A DNA stretch of 18,746 nucleotides, taken from assembly GCA_002493325.1 (NCBI GenBank), contig DKYL01000043.1, forward strand, positions 618-19,363, written 5' to 3'. Under the pieces are notes generated by a model. It searched no databases and was not told the origin of the DNA. It saw only the letters and a program-made list of their open reading frames with translations. Of this stretch, positions 1-10,000 are shown piece after piece. The DNA is from Ruminococcaceae bacterium UBA7101 (GTDB lineage: Bacteria; Bacillota; Clostridia; Oscillospirales; Acutalibacteraceae). The translations under genes were made by a program, and so were the position numbers. Position 1 is the stretch's first letter. Every line of letters begins with the position of its first letter.

Positions 1-423
1 TACAAATTTCAGACAATGAAAAATAATACCCCGAATGTGGCAACAGGTCAGCTTGAAAATCCGGAGCAGTATATTACAAAGGTTGGCAAGTTCCTGCGCA
101 AAACAAGTCTTGATGAACTGCCGCAGCTATGGAATATTTTAAAGGGTGATATGAGCTTTGTGGGACCCCGTCCTCTGATTTCTTCAGAGATGAGGGCACA
201 CCGCTTCAGGCTTGAATCCGGTGTCTACCGTTTCAGACCGGGGCTTACCGGTATGGCACAGATTAACGGCAGGGATGAAATATCCTTTATGAAAAAAATG
301 AAATTTGACAAGCTTTACTGCGATAACTGGTCGCTTAAGCTTGATCTGGTTATTCTTCTGAGGAGTGTCGGTGTCGCACTTAAGCAGGAGGGGTATCAGG
401 AAGGTACCTTCCACAGAAGATAA
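1..423 (+). CDS. Bacterial sugar transferase (polyprenyl-phosphate sugar-1-phosphate transferase), 5'-truncated
   Basis: The reading frame is open from base 1, so the start lies outside the window; the ATG at 16 is internal (residue 6 of the visible part, in a YKFQTM segment equivalent to the family's KFRTM). The visible 140 residues are the C-terminal catalytic part of the WcaJ/RfbP/PglC family. They show TSLDELPQ (catalytic Asp-Glu pair), then LKGDMSFVGPRPL, RPGLTGMAQINGRDE and a C-terminal SLKLDLVILL segment. Family members move a sugar-1-phosphate onto undecaprenyl phosphate at the inner face of the membrane, the first step in making an exopolysaccharide, capsule or glycan repeat unit. 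The sugar cannot be told from this part. Any N-terminal membrane helices would be upstream. The next gene, a beta-galactosidase, starts 29 bases downstream and may be co-transcribed, although a functional link is not obvious. Confidence 0.93.
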   Translation, partial: YKFQTMKNNTPNVATGQLENPEQYITKVGKFLRKTSLDELPQLWNILKGDMSFVGPRPLISSEMRAHRFRLESGVYRFRPGLTGMAQINGRDEISFMKKMKFDKLYCDNWSLKLDLVILLRSVGVALKQEGYQEGTFHRR

Positions 424-452
424 TTTGCGAATATATATTTGGAGATATATTT

Positions 453-3400
453 ATGGAAAGAAATTTTATTGACGGTTATACGGAATGGCAGTCTAATCCT
501 GAGATTGTCGGCGTTAACAGATTGCCGCAGCACGCAACCTTTATGCCATATGACAGTATGGAGGAGGCTAAAAGATGCGACAGGTATGCATCCTCACGCT
601 GCAAGCTGTTAAACGGAAAATGGAAATTTAAGCTTTATAAAAATTATGCATACAGACCCACTGATTTTGCACAGCCCCATTATGATACGCATAACTGGGA
701 CACTGTTATTGTGCCCTGCTCATGGCAGATGCAGGGCTATGACCAGAATCAGTACTGCAATGTGCGCTACCCATGGGAGGGCAGTGAGGATATTTGTCCG
801 CCCAATGCTCCTACAAAGCATAATCCTGTGGGCTGTTATGTTAAAAAAATCAATGTGAATCAGAGTCTGCTCTCTAAAAGAGTTGTGCTCTGCTTTGAGG
901 GTGTGGAGTCCGCCTTTTATCTTTACATAAACGGTGAAAGAGTCGGTTACAGTGAATCAACCTTCCACCGCAGTGAATTTGATATTACAAGGTATCTTGT
1001 TGAAGGCTCAAATGTTATCGGTGTTGAGGTTTATCGCTGGTGCACAGGCTCCTGGCTTGAATGTCAGGATATGTGGCGAATGGGCGGTATTTTCAGAGAT
1101 GTTTATATTTATACCACCGAAAGACAGTATATAAGGGATTTTAAAATTACCGCAAGTCCCGATGTTACGTTAAGTGACGGATATGCTGAGGCAGAAGTCA
1201 GAACGAACGGAACATACGAAACCCTGAGCATTGATATGTGTATTATGGATGATGCAGGGGTTACTGTTGCCCTTGACTGCCAGTATGCGGATGAGGACCA
1301 TATTACAAAGCTTAAGGCTATTGTTGCTGACGTTAATCCGTGGTCGGCTGAAAATCCGTATCTGTATACACTTGTTCTGACACTTAAGGATAATGGTGTT
1401 CCAATAGAATATATAAGTCAGAAAATCGGTTTCAGAACGGTTGAAATCAAAGACGGCATTATCAGAATCAACGGCGAGAGAGTTATTTTCAAGGGTACAA
1501 ACCGCCACGAATTTGACTGCCGCACAGGAAGATATGTGACTGAGGAAACCATGCGTTATGACCTTGCGCTTATGAAAAGGTCAAATATCAACGCAGTGCG
1601 TACCTCACACTATCCGAATGCACCCCGTTTTCTTGAGCTTTGTGATGAATACGGTCTTTATGTTATTGATGAAAATAATATGGAAACCCACGGTACAGGC
1701 TGGTCGACAATAATCGGCTGCCCTCAGCTTCCGGGTTCAAGACCTGAATGGGAAAAGGCTTGTATGGAGCGAATGAAGGCTACATATAACCGTGATAAAA
1801 ATGTTACAAGCGTTGTTTGCTGGTCACTGGGAAATGAGTCACTGGGCGGCGAAACACCAAAGAAAATGTATAAATATATTAAGAATGCAGACCCTACACG
1901 CTTTGTGCATTTTGAATGTCACCGTGCCCCTGATGAAAAGGAGCTTTCAGACGTTCAGTCCAAAATGTATTATAAGCCATGGGAGTGCGAGGAATATGCT
2001 CTTACTCAGCGTGACGGCAGACCCTTTATTCTTTGCGAATATACCCACGCAATGGGTAATTCTTGCGGTTCAACAGATGAATATACAAAGCTTTGGGATA
2101 AATACCCTTGTCTGCAGGGCGGCTTTGTATGGGACTGGGTTGACCAGAGCATTATGACTGCCGACGAAAACGGCGTTGAATATCTTGCCTACGGCGGCGA
2201 TTTCGGTGAAAATCCCCACGATGGTCATTTTTGCGGCAACGGTCTTTTGTTTGGTGACAGAAAGGAAACACCAAAGCTTGCTGAAATCAAAAAGCTTTAT
2301 CAGAATGTTGATTTCAATGCGGTTGATGCACAGAGAGGTATTATTGAAATCAAGAACAAATTTATGTTCACCAATCTGAATGAATATGAGCTTTATTGGT
2401 GTCAGTGCTCCGATAAGGGTATTTTCTGCAGCGGTGTGGTTGATGTTAGTCTGCCTGCTGGTCAGAAGAAAATCGTTGACCTTGAGCTGAGCAGGGTGAA
2501 TAATACAGAGTGCTATCTGAACCTTGAACTCAGAACGAAGGAGGAAACGCCTTGGTGTGAGGAGGGTCACATTGTTGCCTATGAGCAGTTTGTGATTAAT
2601 GAGTTTGAAAACACCTATGATGAACTTGAATCGGATGCTGAGCTGATTATTGATGACACCTACGGCTCACTGAGAATTATCAGTGATGATGTCAATGTGC
2701 GTTTTGAGAAGAGAGAGCGCAATCAGCTTTATTCAATCAAGGTAGGCGGTGAAGAGCTTCTTCAGCAGCCGATGCGCCTGAATTTCTGGAGAGCGCTTAC
2801 AGACAATGACAGGGGCAGCAGAGCAGGCTCAAGGCTTGGCTGCTGGCGTGATGCAGGCGATACCCCCGGTATTTACAACAATACAAAATGGTCAATTCAG
2901 AATTATAAAATACTTGAAAACGGCAGAAAGGTTATTGTAACCTGCGGTGCAACAATCTGCACACAACCTGAATGTAAGGCTGTTGTGGTTTACACAATCA
3001 CTTCAAAGGGTATTGAGGTTGATTTACAGTTTTCACCGGATGATACGCTGCCTGAAATTCCTGAGGTTTCGGTGTTATTTGAGCTGCCTAAGGATTTTGA
3101 AAATGTAACCTATCTCGGCAGAGGACCTGAGGAAAATTATATTGATCGCTGCAACGGCACGATGATAGGTCTTTATAATACAACTGTTAATGATATGTGG
3201 GTTGATTATCTGAAGCCGCAGGAATGCGGCAACAGAACAGGCGTGCGCTATGCAACCATTATTGGCGATAAAAAGGTGTTTTCTGTTATTGCCCAGCCAC
3301 AGATGGAAATGAATATATGCCATTATCTGCCTAAGGAAGTTGAGGAGGCTTGGCATAAAAAAGAATTGCCTGAATATAATAAAACAGTTGTAAGGCTTAT

Positions 3401-3512
3401 TGCAAGACAGCAGGGTGTGGGCGGCTATGACAGCTGGGGTGCACACTGTAATGATATGTATAAAAACAAAACCGACAGGATTTACCGACTTAAATTTCAA
3501 ATCAGATTTTAA
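453..3512 (+). CDS. lacZ: Beta-galactosidase, GH2 family, LacZ type
   Basis: Hydrolyses terminal beta-D-galactosides such as lactose by a retaining mechanism. The 1019-residue length matches E. coli LacZ (about 1023). Layout: N-terminal jelly-roll sugar-binding domain (about 45-220, with PCSWQMQGYD and WRMGGIFRDV), Ig-like linker domain (about 225-330), TIM barrel (about 335-640) and the LacZ-type C-terminal small-chain beta-sandwich (about 745-1018, with FWRALTDNDRG and YLGRGPEENY). The acid/base is Glu462 in WSLGNES and the nucleophile is Glu529 in ILCEYTHAMGNS, at almost the E. coli positions. RTSHYPN and YVIDENNMETHG are typical barrel motifs. There is no signal peptide, so it is cytoplasmic. 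A GGAG lies about 8 bases before the ATG. No permease or lac-type regulator is adjacent. Confident in family and activity; true substrate range is unknown. Confidence 0.96.
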   Translation: MERNFIDGYTEWQSNPEIVGVNRLPQHATFMPYDSMEEAKRCDRYASSRCKLLNGKWKFKLYKNYAYRPTDFAQPHYDTHNWDTVIVPCSWQMQGYDQNQYCNVRYPWEGSEDICPPNAPTKHNPVGCYVKKINVNQSLLSKRVVLCFEGVESAFYLYINGERVGYSESTFHRSEFDITRYLVEGSNVIGVEVYRWCTGSWLECQDMWRMGGIFRDVYIYTTERQYIRDFKITASPDVTLSDGYAEAEVRTNGTYETLSIDMCIMDDAGVTVALDCQYADEDHITKLKAIVADVNPWSAENPYLYTLVLTLKDNGVPIEYISQKIGFRTVEIKDGIIRINGERVIFKGTNRHEFDCRTGRYVTEETMRYDLALMKRSNINAVRTSHYPNAPRFLELCDEYGLYVIDENNMETHGTGWSTIIGCPQLPGSRPEWEKACMERMKATYNRDKNVTSVVCWSLGNESLGGETPKKMYKYIKNADPTRFVHFECHRAPDEKELSDVQSKMYYKPWECEEYALTQRDGRPFILCEYTHAMGNSCGSTDEYTKLWDKYPCLQGGFVWDWVDQSIMTADENGVEYLAYGGDFGENPHDGHFCGNGLLFGDRKETPKLAEIKKLYQNVDFNAVDAQRGIIEIKNKFMFTNLNEYELYWCQCSDKGIFCSGVVDVSLPAGQKKIVDLELSRVNNTECYLNLELRTKEETPWCEEGHIVAYEQFVINEFENTYDELESDAELIIDDTYGSLRIISDDVNVRFEKRERNQLYSIKVGGEELLQQPMRLNFWRALTDNDRGSRAGSRLGCWRDAGDTPGIYNNTKWSIQNYKILENGRKVIVTCGATICTQPECKAVVVYTITSKGIEVDLQFSPDDTLPEIPEVSVLFELPKDFENVTYLGRGPEENYIDRCNGTMIGLYNTTVNDMWVDYLKPQECGNRTGVRYATIIGDKKVFSVIAQPQMEMNICHYLPKEVEEAWHKKELPEYNKTVVRLIARQQGVGGYDSWGAHCNDMYKNKTDRIYRLKFQIRF

Positions 3513-3565
3513 GTTTAAGTGTGTTCAGTGTTTCGATGTCTAATAAAATGTTATAAAAATTTAAC

Positions 3566-3594
3566 TTGACATTTCTTTGTAAAAGGAATATATT
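3566..3594 (+). promoter_or_regulatory. Sigma-A promoter of the radical SAM gene
   Basis: TTGACA (3566-3571) and TATATT (3589-3594) are separated by exactly 17 bases, in the 144-base gap after lacZ. It drives the gene starting at 3657. The roughly 55-base leader contains a small AAGGG/CCCTT dyad (3612-3616 with 3626-3630) and ends in an AGAGAGG SD site. This is one of the best -35/-10 matches in the window and indicates the gene is transcribed independently of lacZ. Confidence 0.8.
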
Positions 3595-3656
3595 TTCTAT
3601 TGTATCGATTTAAGGGTAAAATGTGCCCTTTATGATAAGATTAAGAGAGGATTATT

Positions 3657-5084
3657 ATGAAATCTATAAAAGAGACAGTAATGTCTGTTGCAATTAAAAA
3701 TGCAATTAAGTATGCACGCAAGGATTTTAATGCAAATGCACCGAAAATCCTGAGCCTTCTTGAGGCTGCTGATGTTAAAAAGGTTAACAGAAGTACATAT
3801 GCAGGTCTGCATAAGGTAATAGATGACCCTGATAACAACTGGATGATTTTTGCGAAAAAGCTTATTTGCGATACAAACATTAATGTTGTTGAAAAGCTTG
3901 TCCCCCCTGCACTCAATGTTGCAATCAACAGCTATTCAAAGAGAATGAAGGCAATTGAGGAACACGGCTGTAATGTTCCGTGGGCAATTCTTATGGACCC
4001 TACTGCTGCCTGCAATCTTAAATGTAAGGGCTGCTGGGCTGCTGAATATGGTAAGAACAGTCAGCTTTCCTATGATGATCTTGCAAGAATTATCCGTGAG
4101 GCTAAAGAGCTTGGTACATATATGTTCCTCTATACAGGCGGTGAGCCCACAATCAGACGTAATGATTTAATGCGTCTTTGCCGTGAAAATCCTGATTGTA
4201 TTTTTATGAGCTTCACAAACGGCACACTTATTGACGACAGCTTTGCTGATGAAATCGGCGAGGTTGGCAATTTCCTTCCTGCTTTCTCTATTGAAGGCTA
4301 TGAGAAGGATAACGATTTCCGCCGAGGTGACGGTACCTTCAAAAAGTGTACTGCCGCAATGAAGCGTCTGAAGGACAGAGGAATTCCTTTTGGTGCATCA
4401 CTTTGCTACACAAGCAAAAACACAGATGTTCTGTCAACGGATGAATATATGGATTGGCTCATTGACCAGGGCGTTATGTTTGCTTGGTTCTTTACCTATA
4501 TGCCTACTGGCAATGGTGCTGTTACGGATTTGATGGTATCACCTGAGCAGAGAGGTCTTATGTATAAAAAGGTGCACGAATGGCGCCATACAAAGCCAAT
4601 CTTTGCAATGGATTTCTGGAATGACGGTGAGTATGTTCAGGGCTGTATAGCAGGTGGACGTCACTATTTCCATATCAATGCAAACGGTGACTGTGAGCCT
4701 TGTGCATTTGTTCACTATTCAAATGTCAACATCAAGGAATGTTCTGTTCTTGATGCACTCAAGAGCCCACTCTTTATGGCATATAAGAAAAATCAGCCGT
4801 TTAACAACAATATGCTTCGTCCCTGCCCTGTGCTTGATAACCCGGGTGCTATCAGCAAAATGGTTGCAGAAACAGGCGCATATTCAACAGAGATGGAAAA
4901 TCCTGAGAGCGCAAACGCATTGTTTGACAAAACAATTACTGCTGCCAAGGCATGGAAGGTTAAGGCTGATGAGCTGTTTGACCGTGACAAATTCATCAAA
5001 AATCATATTAAAGATGAAAATATGTATAATTTTGAAATCGCTGATGAGGACAGACTTTTCAGTGAGTTTGAAAAAACAGAGTAA
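3657..5084 (+). CDS. Radical SAM protein with SPASM-like C-terminal region, substrate unknown
   Basis: A 475-residue radical SAM enzyme. The [4Fe-4S]/SAM motif is CNLKCKGC, with Cys119, Cys123 and Cys126, followed by the GGEP motif in YTGGEPTIR. A helical, mostly hydrophilic N-terminal region of about 110 residues precedes the core. After the barrel come extra cysteines typical of a SPASM/Twitch auxiliary cluster region: Cys330, Cys346-x-x-Cys349 in CEPC, Cys362 and Cys390. The chemistry should be SAM cleavage to a 5'-deoxyadenosyl radical, with auxiliary Fe-S clusters. No precursor peptide, maturase or transporter is adjacent, so a peptide-modifying role is not supported by context. The gene stands alone between its own promoter and terminator. 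Radical SAM families acting on lipids or small molecules also have long N-terminal regions, but I cannot assign this one. Class is certain, reaction unknown. Confidence 0.9.
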   Translation: MKSIKETVMSVAIKNAIKYARKDFNANAPKILSLLEAADVKKVNRSTYAGLHKVIDDPDNNWMIFAKKLICDTNINVVEKLVPPALNVAINSYSKRMKAIEEHGCNVPWAILMDPTAACNLKCKGCWAAEYGKNSQLSYDDLARIIREAKELGTYMFLYTGGEPTIRRNDLMRLCRENPDCIFMSFTNGTLIDDSFADEIGEVGNFLPAFSIEGYEKDNDFRRGDGTFKKCTAAMKRLKDRGIPFGASLCYTSKNTDVLSTDEYMDWLIDQGVMFAWFFTYMPTGNGAVTDLMVSPEQRGLMYKKVHEWRHTKPIFAMDFWNDGEYVQGCIAGGRHYFHINANGDCEPCAFVHYSNVNIKECSVLDALKSPLFMAYKKNQPFNNNMLRPCPVLDNPGAISKMVAETGAYSTEMENPESANALFDKTITAAKAWKVKADELFDRDKFIKNHIKDENMYNFEIADEDRLFSEFEKTE

Positions 5085-5144
5085 TTTTATAAGGAATTGT
5101 CTATAATAAATTTAAGTAAAATATCAATTTGAATATCAACAATC

Positions 5145-5174
5145 AGTGTGCAATATCTATGTTGCGCACTTTTT
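5145..5174 (+). terminator. Rho-independent terminator after the radical SAM gene
   Basis: AGTGTGCAA (5145-5153) pairs with TTGCGCACT (5162-5170), a 9-bp stem with one G-U pair and an 8-base loop, followed by a short T run (5170-5174). It lies 60 bases after the stop codon at 5084 and before the corC-like gene, separating the two transcripts. Confidence 0.75.
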
Positions 5175-5207
5175 GTGATGTTATAAAGTATTAAAGGAGT
5201 TTAAATT

Positions 5208-6473
5208 ATGAATACGGGCTTATTGATTGCAATGGTTATTCTTGTATTGATGAGCGGATTTTTTTCAGCGTCGGAAACGGCGTTTTCATCATTGAATAAG
5301 GTAAAGCTTAAAGCAATGATGAAAGAGGGAGAAAATAACAAAAGAATTGAGAGAGCCTTAAAGCTTTCAGAGGATTATGATGTTGTTCTGTCAACAGTTC
5401 TTATCGGCAATAATATTGTAAATATTGCCTGCACCTCGCTTGCAACCCTGTTTTTTACAGGGCTTCTTGGTGACAACAGCGACCTTGGTGCAACGGTTTC
5501 AACTGTGGTTATGACAATTGTTGTTCTGATTTTCGGCGAGGTTACACCGAAAACCTATGCAAAGGAAAAGGCTGACAAGGTCGTTCTGGCAATTGCACCG
5601 ATTATTAAGGTGTTTATTCTTGTTTTTTCACCACTCAATGTTTTTTTCAAGGCTTGGAAAAAGCTGATGAATAAAATATTTAAAACAGGCGGCGTTGAAA
5701 CCATAACTGAAGAGGAGCTTAAAACCTATGTTGACGAGGCGCATACAGGCGGTGAAATCGACGAGAATGAAAGCGAGCTTATACGTTCATCCATTGAATT
5801 TGATGATATTGATGTAAGTGACATTTTAGTTCCCCGTGTTGATGTTGAGGCAGTGGATAAGTATGCTCCGCTCAGTGAAATTGAAGCAGTTTTCAACCGT
5901 ACAAATTTCAGCCGTCTGCCTGTTTATATTGATGATATTGACAGTATAGTAGGTGTTATTCACCACAGGGATTTTGAGGCAGCAAGAAAGCGTAACCTCA
6001 AATCACTTCGCACAATTTTAAAGCCTGTTCCTGCTGTGTCACCTGACACTAAAATTTCAAAGCTGTTAAGAATTTTTCAGAAAAACAAAACGCACCTTGC
6101 CGTTGTAATTGATGAATTCGGCGGTACGGAGGGTATTGTTACACTGGAGGATATCCTTGAGGAACTTGTGGGTGAAATCTGGGATGAGCACGACGAAATC
6201 CAGAATGATATTGAAAAGCTCAGTGATAATGAATATCTTGTGCAGGGCAGTATGTCTGTTGATGATTTTTTTGAATACTTTTCCATTCATCAGGAAAAAA
6301 AGGAAATTTCAACGGTTAACGGCTGGATTATGCAGAATCTTGACAAAATACCTGAAATTGATGACACCTTCACAAACGGCAAGCTGACGGCAGTTGTTAT
6401 GTCTGTTGACGGCAGAAGAGCAGAGGATATAAAAATCACTGTTGAGGTAGAGGAAAATGCTGCTGAAGAGTAA
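5208..6473 (+). CDS. CNNM/CorC (HlyC/CorC) family membrane protein with CBS pair
   Basis: A 421-residue protein with the full three-part layout. First is an N-terminal CNNM/DUF21 membrane domain (about 1-190), opening with a hydrophobic helix and the signature GFFSASETAFSSLN. Next is a CBS pair (about 200-325), starting near ILVPRVDVEAVD and containing VIDEFGGTEGIVTLEDILEELVGEIWDEHD-type residues, the strongest family signature. Last is a C-terminal CorC/HlyC domain (about 335-412). The family is linked to Mg2+/Co2+ efflux or homeostasis, with the CBS pair binding nucleotide/Mg2+. The old hemolysin name has little functional meaning. An AAAGGAG SD lies 8 bases before the ATG. The 3' end overlaps pth by 17 bases, so the two are translated from one message. 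The transported ion is inferred from the family only. Confidence 0.92.
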   Translation: MNTGLLIAMVILVLMSGFFSASETAFSSLNKVKLKAMMKEGENNKRIERALKLSEDYDVVLSTVLIGNNIVNIACTSLATLFFTGLLGDNSDLGATVSTVVMTIVVLIFGEVTPKTYAKEKADKVVLAIAPIIKVFILVFSPLNVFFKAWKKLMNKIFKTGGVETITEEELKTYVDEAHTGGEIDENESELIRSSIEFDDIDVSDILVPRVDVEAVDKYAPLSEIEAVFNRTNFSRLPVYIDDIDSIVGVIHHRDFEAARKRNLKSLRTILKPVPAVSPDTKISKLLRIFQKNKTHLAVVIDEFGGTEGIVTLEDILEELVGEIWDEHDEIQNDIEKLSDNEYLVQGSMSVDDFFEYFSIHQEKKEISTVNGWIMQNLDKIPEIDDTFTNGKLTAVVMSVDGRRAEDIKITVEVEENAAEE

Positions 6474-7059
6474 GTTTTTTAACAATTCATCATATGATTA
6501 TATAGTTGCAGGCTTGGGTAATCCCGGTGCCAAGTATGAAATGACAAGGCATAACGCAGGCTTTTTGGCAATGGATTTGCTTGCAATAACAAAAAATACT
6601 GATATAAAAAGATTAAAGCACCATGCATTGGTGACTGATATGCAAATCGGCGGAAAGCGCTGTCTTGTTATGAAGCCGCAGACAATGATGAACAACAGCG
6701 GTGAAGCGATTGGTGAGGCGGCGAAATTTTATAAAATACCGCCTGAAAATGTCATCATAGTTTATGACGATATCAGCCTTGATGTAGGGCAGACACGCAT
6801 CAGACGCAAAGGCTCTGCAGGCGGTCACAATGGCATAAAAAGTATCATTGCGCATCTTGGCAGTGAGAATTTCCCTCGCATCAAGGTAGGCGTAGGGAAA
6901 AAGCCGACTCCTGAGTATGACCTTGTGAACTGGGTGCTCGGTCGTTTCCCTAAGGAGCAGGAAAAGGATTTAAAAGCTGCACTTGAAAACAGTGTTTCCG
7001 CTTTGGAGCTGATTGTCGGCGGAGATATTGACAAGGCAATGAATCTTTATAATTCATAG
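6457..7059 (+). CDS. pth: Peptidyl-tRNA hydrolase
   Basis: Cytosolic esterase that releases peptides from prematurely dropped peptidyl-tRNA so the tRNA can be reused. At 200 residues it is close to the usual 190-200. It has GLGNPG (Asn22), RHNAGF (catalytic His32), KPQTMMNNSG, YDDISLD (catalytic Asp104) and GSAGGHNG, all hallmark Pth motifs in the expected order. The ATG at 6457 lies inside the end of the preceding gene (17-base overlap), with AGAGG just upstream, which implies translational coupling. The first 14 residues are slightly longer than in many homologues, but no later ATG fits before GLGNPG. It is followed after 20 bases by mfd; the pth-mfd neighbourhood is well conserved in Firmicutes. 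Confidence 0.96.
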   Translation: MLLKSKFFNNSSYDYIVAGLGNPGAKYEMTRHNAGFLAMDLLAITKNTDIKRLKHHALVTDMQIGGKRCLVMKPQTMMNNSGEAIGEAAKFYKIPPENVIIVYDDISLDVGQTRIRRKGSAGGHNGIKSIIAHLGSENFPRIKVGVGKKPTPEYDLVNWVLGRFPKEQEKDLKAALENSVSALELIVGGDIDKAMNLYNS

Positions 7060-7079
7060 TAATAAAAGGAGAAATGGGA

Positions 7080-10000
7080 ATGTCCTGTTTTTCAAACGAA
7101 TTTAATAAAAGCAAGGAATTTATCAGCCTCAGCGAAAGCATTGATACCCTCAGTGCTCCCGTTGGGGCTATCGGTCTTAGTGATGTTACAAAGTGCTTTG
7201 CCATTCATGCAATCTGTGAAAAGGGCAGTAAAGCCTTTGTAATTACTCCTGACGAAGCAACGGCAGTTAAGGTTAAGGAATGTCTTTCCGAGCTGCAGCA
7301 GGGTGTTCTGCTTTACCCTGCAAGAGAGCTTACCTTTGTAGAGGTTGCAGGTGTCAGCAGGGAATTTGAACATATCAGACTCGGCGTGCTTTCAAGAATA
7401 CTTGAGGGTGATTACACAGCCGTTGTTATGTCGGCGGCAGCAGCCTGTCAGTATACAATCACCCCCGATGAGCTGAAAAAACGCACCTTTACACTGTCTG
7501 TTAATGATATGGTTGATATAAATGACCTTGAAAAAAGGCTGGTTATGGCAGGCTATTCACGCTATGATCAGGTCGACGGTACAAGCCAGTTTGCTGTCCG
7601 CGGCGGTATTGTGGATATTTACCCTGCACACCTTGATGAGCCTGTACGTATCGAGCTGTGGGGTGACAGCATTGATACCATATCCTCCTTTGATATTGAT
7701 ACGCAGAGGAGAGGGGACTCCCTCGAAAGTATTCAGATTTCACCTGCAAATGAGGTGCTTTTTGAAAGCAATGAAAAGCTGGCTGATAAAATTGAGCAGG
7801 TTGCAAAGGCTTTAAAGGGCAAGGCTATTAAGGCGAGAGAAAAGCTCTATGCCGACTGTGATAAGCTCAGAGATGGCGTATCTCTCAACTGTCTTGATAA
7901 ATACTTGCCGCTTTGTTATACCTCAAAGGGTATTTTTGATTACCTTGACGGCAGGCTGTTTGTTGTTGAAAGTGCAAGAGTCAAGGAAAAATGCACGAAG
8001 CAGGAGCGTCTTAACTTAGAAGAGCTGAAATGGTTTGTTGAGGACGGCACACTCTGTGCAGGGCTTGATAAATTCAGCCTGAATTTTGACGAGCTTGTCG
8101 ATATATATAATAAAAACAAAGCAATCTATATGGATTCTCTGCCACGTGGCAGCTTTGACACACCTGTGTGCCATTTGGCTAACTTTACTATACAGAGCTT
8201 TAATGCTTGGTCAGGTACTTTAACACAGCTTAAAGAAGAGCTTTTCGGTCTTGTTAAGGCAGGCTATACCATTTGCATTATGGCAGGCACGGTCAGGGCA
8301 GGCAGGGCGCTTTGTGATGATATTACCGAAATGGGCTATGATGCTGTGTTCTTTGAAAAAAGACCCGGTCAGCTTCAGCCTAAAGCTATTAACGTAATCA
8401 CAGGCACAATGATGGCAGGCTTTCAGTTCAGTCAGATAAAGCTTGCCGTTTTAACCCACTCAAAAACATCTCAGTCATCAAAAAAGAAAAAGCGTGCGGG
8501 CGGCAAGAACACCATTCATTCTCTTGATGAGCTGACAAAGGGCGACTTTATTGTTCATAATATTCACGGTATCGGTGTGTTTGAGGGTATCCACGCACTG
8601 GAAATCAATAAGGTCAAAAAGGATTATATAAAAATAAGCTATGCTAAGGGCGACACACTTTATGTGCCTGTAACACAGCTTGATTTGGTTTCAAAATATA
8701 TCGGACCTAAGGAGGACACAAGGGTTAAGATTAACCGTCTTGGTTCATCCGAATGGAAAAAGACCAAGGCAAGAGTTCGTGCTTCTGTCAAGGATATGGC
8801 GAAGGAGCTGATTGCGCTTTATGCAAAGCGAATGAGCACCAAGGGCTTCGCCTTCAGCGAGGACGGCGATTTGCAGCGCGATTTCGAGCTAAGGTTTGAA
8901 TATGACGAAACAGACGACCAGCTCAGATGCAGTGAAGAAATCAAGGGTGATATGGAGAAAAGCGCCCCTATGGACAGACTGCTTTGCGGTGACGTAGGCT
9001 TCGGTAAAACAGAGGTTGCACTCAGGGCTGTGTTCAAGTGTATTACCGACGGCAAGCAGTGTGCAATTCTTGTGCCTACTACTGTGCTGGCAATGCAGCA
9101 TTTTCAGACAGCACAAAAAAGACTTGAGCATTATCCTGTCAATGTTGAAATGATTTCACGCTTTGTCAGTCCTGCCAAACAAAAAGAGGTGCTCAAAAGA
9201 CTTGAAGAGGGCAATGTGGATGTTTTAATCGGCACACACAAGCTGTTGGGCAAGGGTATAAAATTTAAAGACTTGGGACTTCTTATTGTGGATGAGGAGC
9301 AGCGCTTTGGTGTTTCCCAGAAAGAAAAAATCAAAGAAAGATTTCCGAAAGTTGATGTTCTGACGCTTTCTGCTACACCTATTCCCAGAACGCTCAATAT
9401 GGCAATGAGTGGAATCAGAGATATGAGCCTGCTTGAGGAAGCACCGGGCGAGCGTCATCCTGTGCAGACCTATGTTGTGGAATATGACAGTGAAATCATC
9501 ATTGAAGCACTGGAGCGAGAGATAAACCGCGGCGGTCAGTGCTATTATCTGCACAATGCAGTTGAAACCATTGAGCATAAGGCTATGCAGATTAAAAAGG
9601 CTCTGCCTGATGCAAGGGTAGGCATTGCCCACGGTAAAATGACCGAGGAACAGTTATCGGCAGTGTGGAGCGATTTGCTGGCAGGTGAGATTGATATACT
9701 TGTCTGCACTACTATTATTGAAACGGGTATTGATGTTCCGAACTGTAACACATTGATTATTGAAAATGCCGACAGAATGGGACTTGCTCAGCTTCACCAA
9801 ATAAGGGGCAGAGTCGGCAGATCTTCAAGACGAGCCTTTGCATATTTCACCTTTACAAGGGGCAAGGAGCTTACTGATATTGCCACAAAAAGATTGGAGG
9901 CTATCAGGGAATATACCGAATTCGGCTCAGGCTTTAAAATTGCTATGCGTGATTTGGAAATCCGCGGTGCAGGCTCACTGCTCGGCAACAGACAGCACGG

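Noticed and set aside
2070..2570. 166-codon open frame on the - strand inside lacZ
   Set aside because: Lies wholly opposite the well-supported beta-galactosidase barrel/C-terminal region, shows no recognisable domain and is low-complexity in the way expected of an antisense shadow.
7074..7079. ATG at 7074 as the mfd start
   Set aside because: Only 2 bases from the SD; the ATG at 7080 has the correct 8-base spacing.
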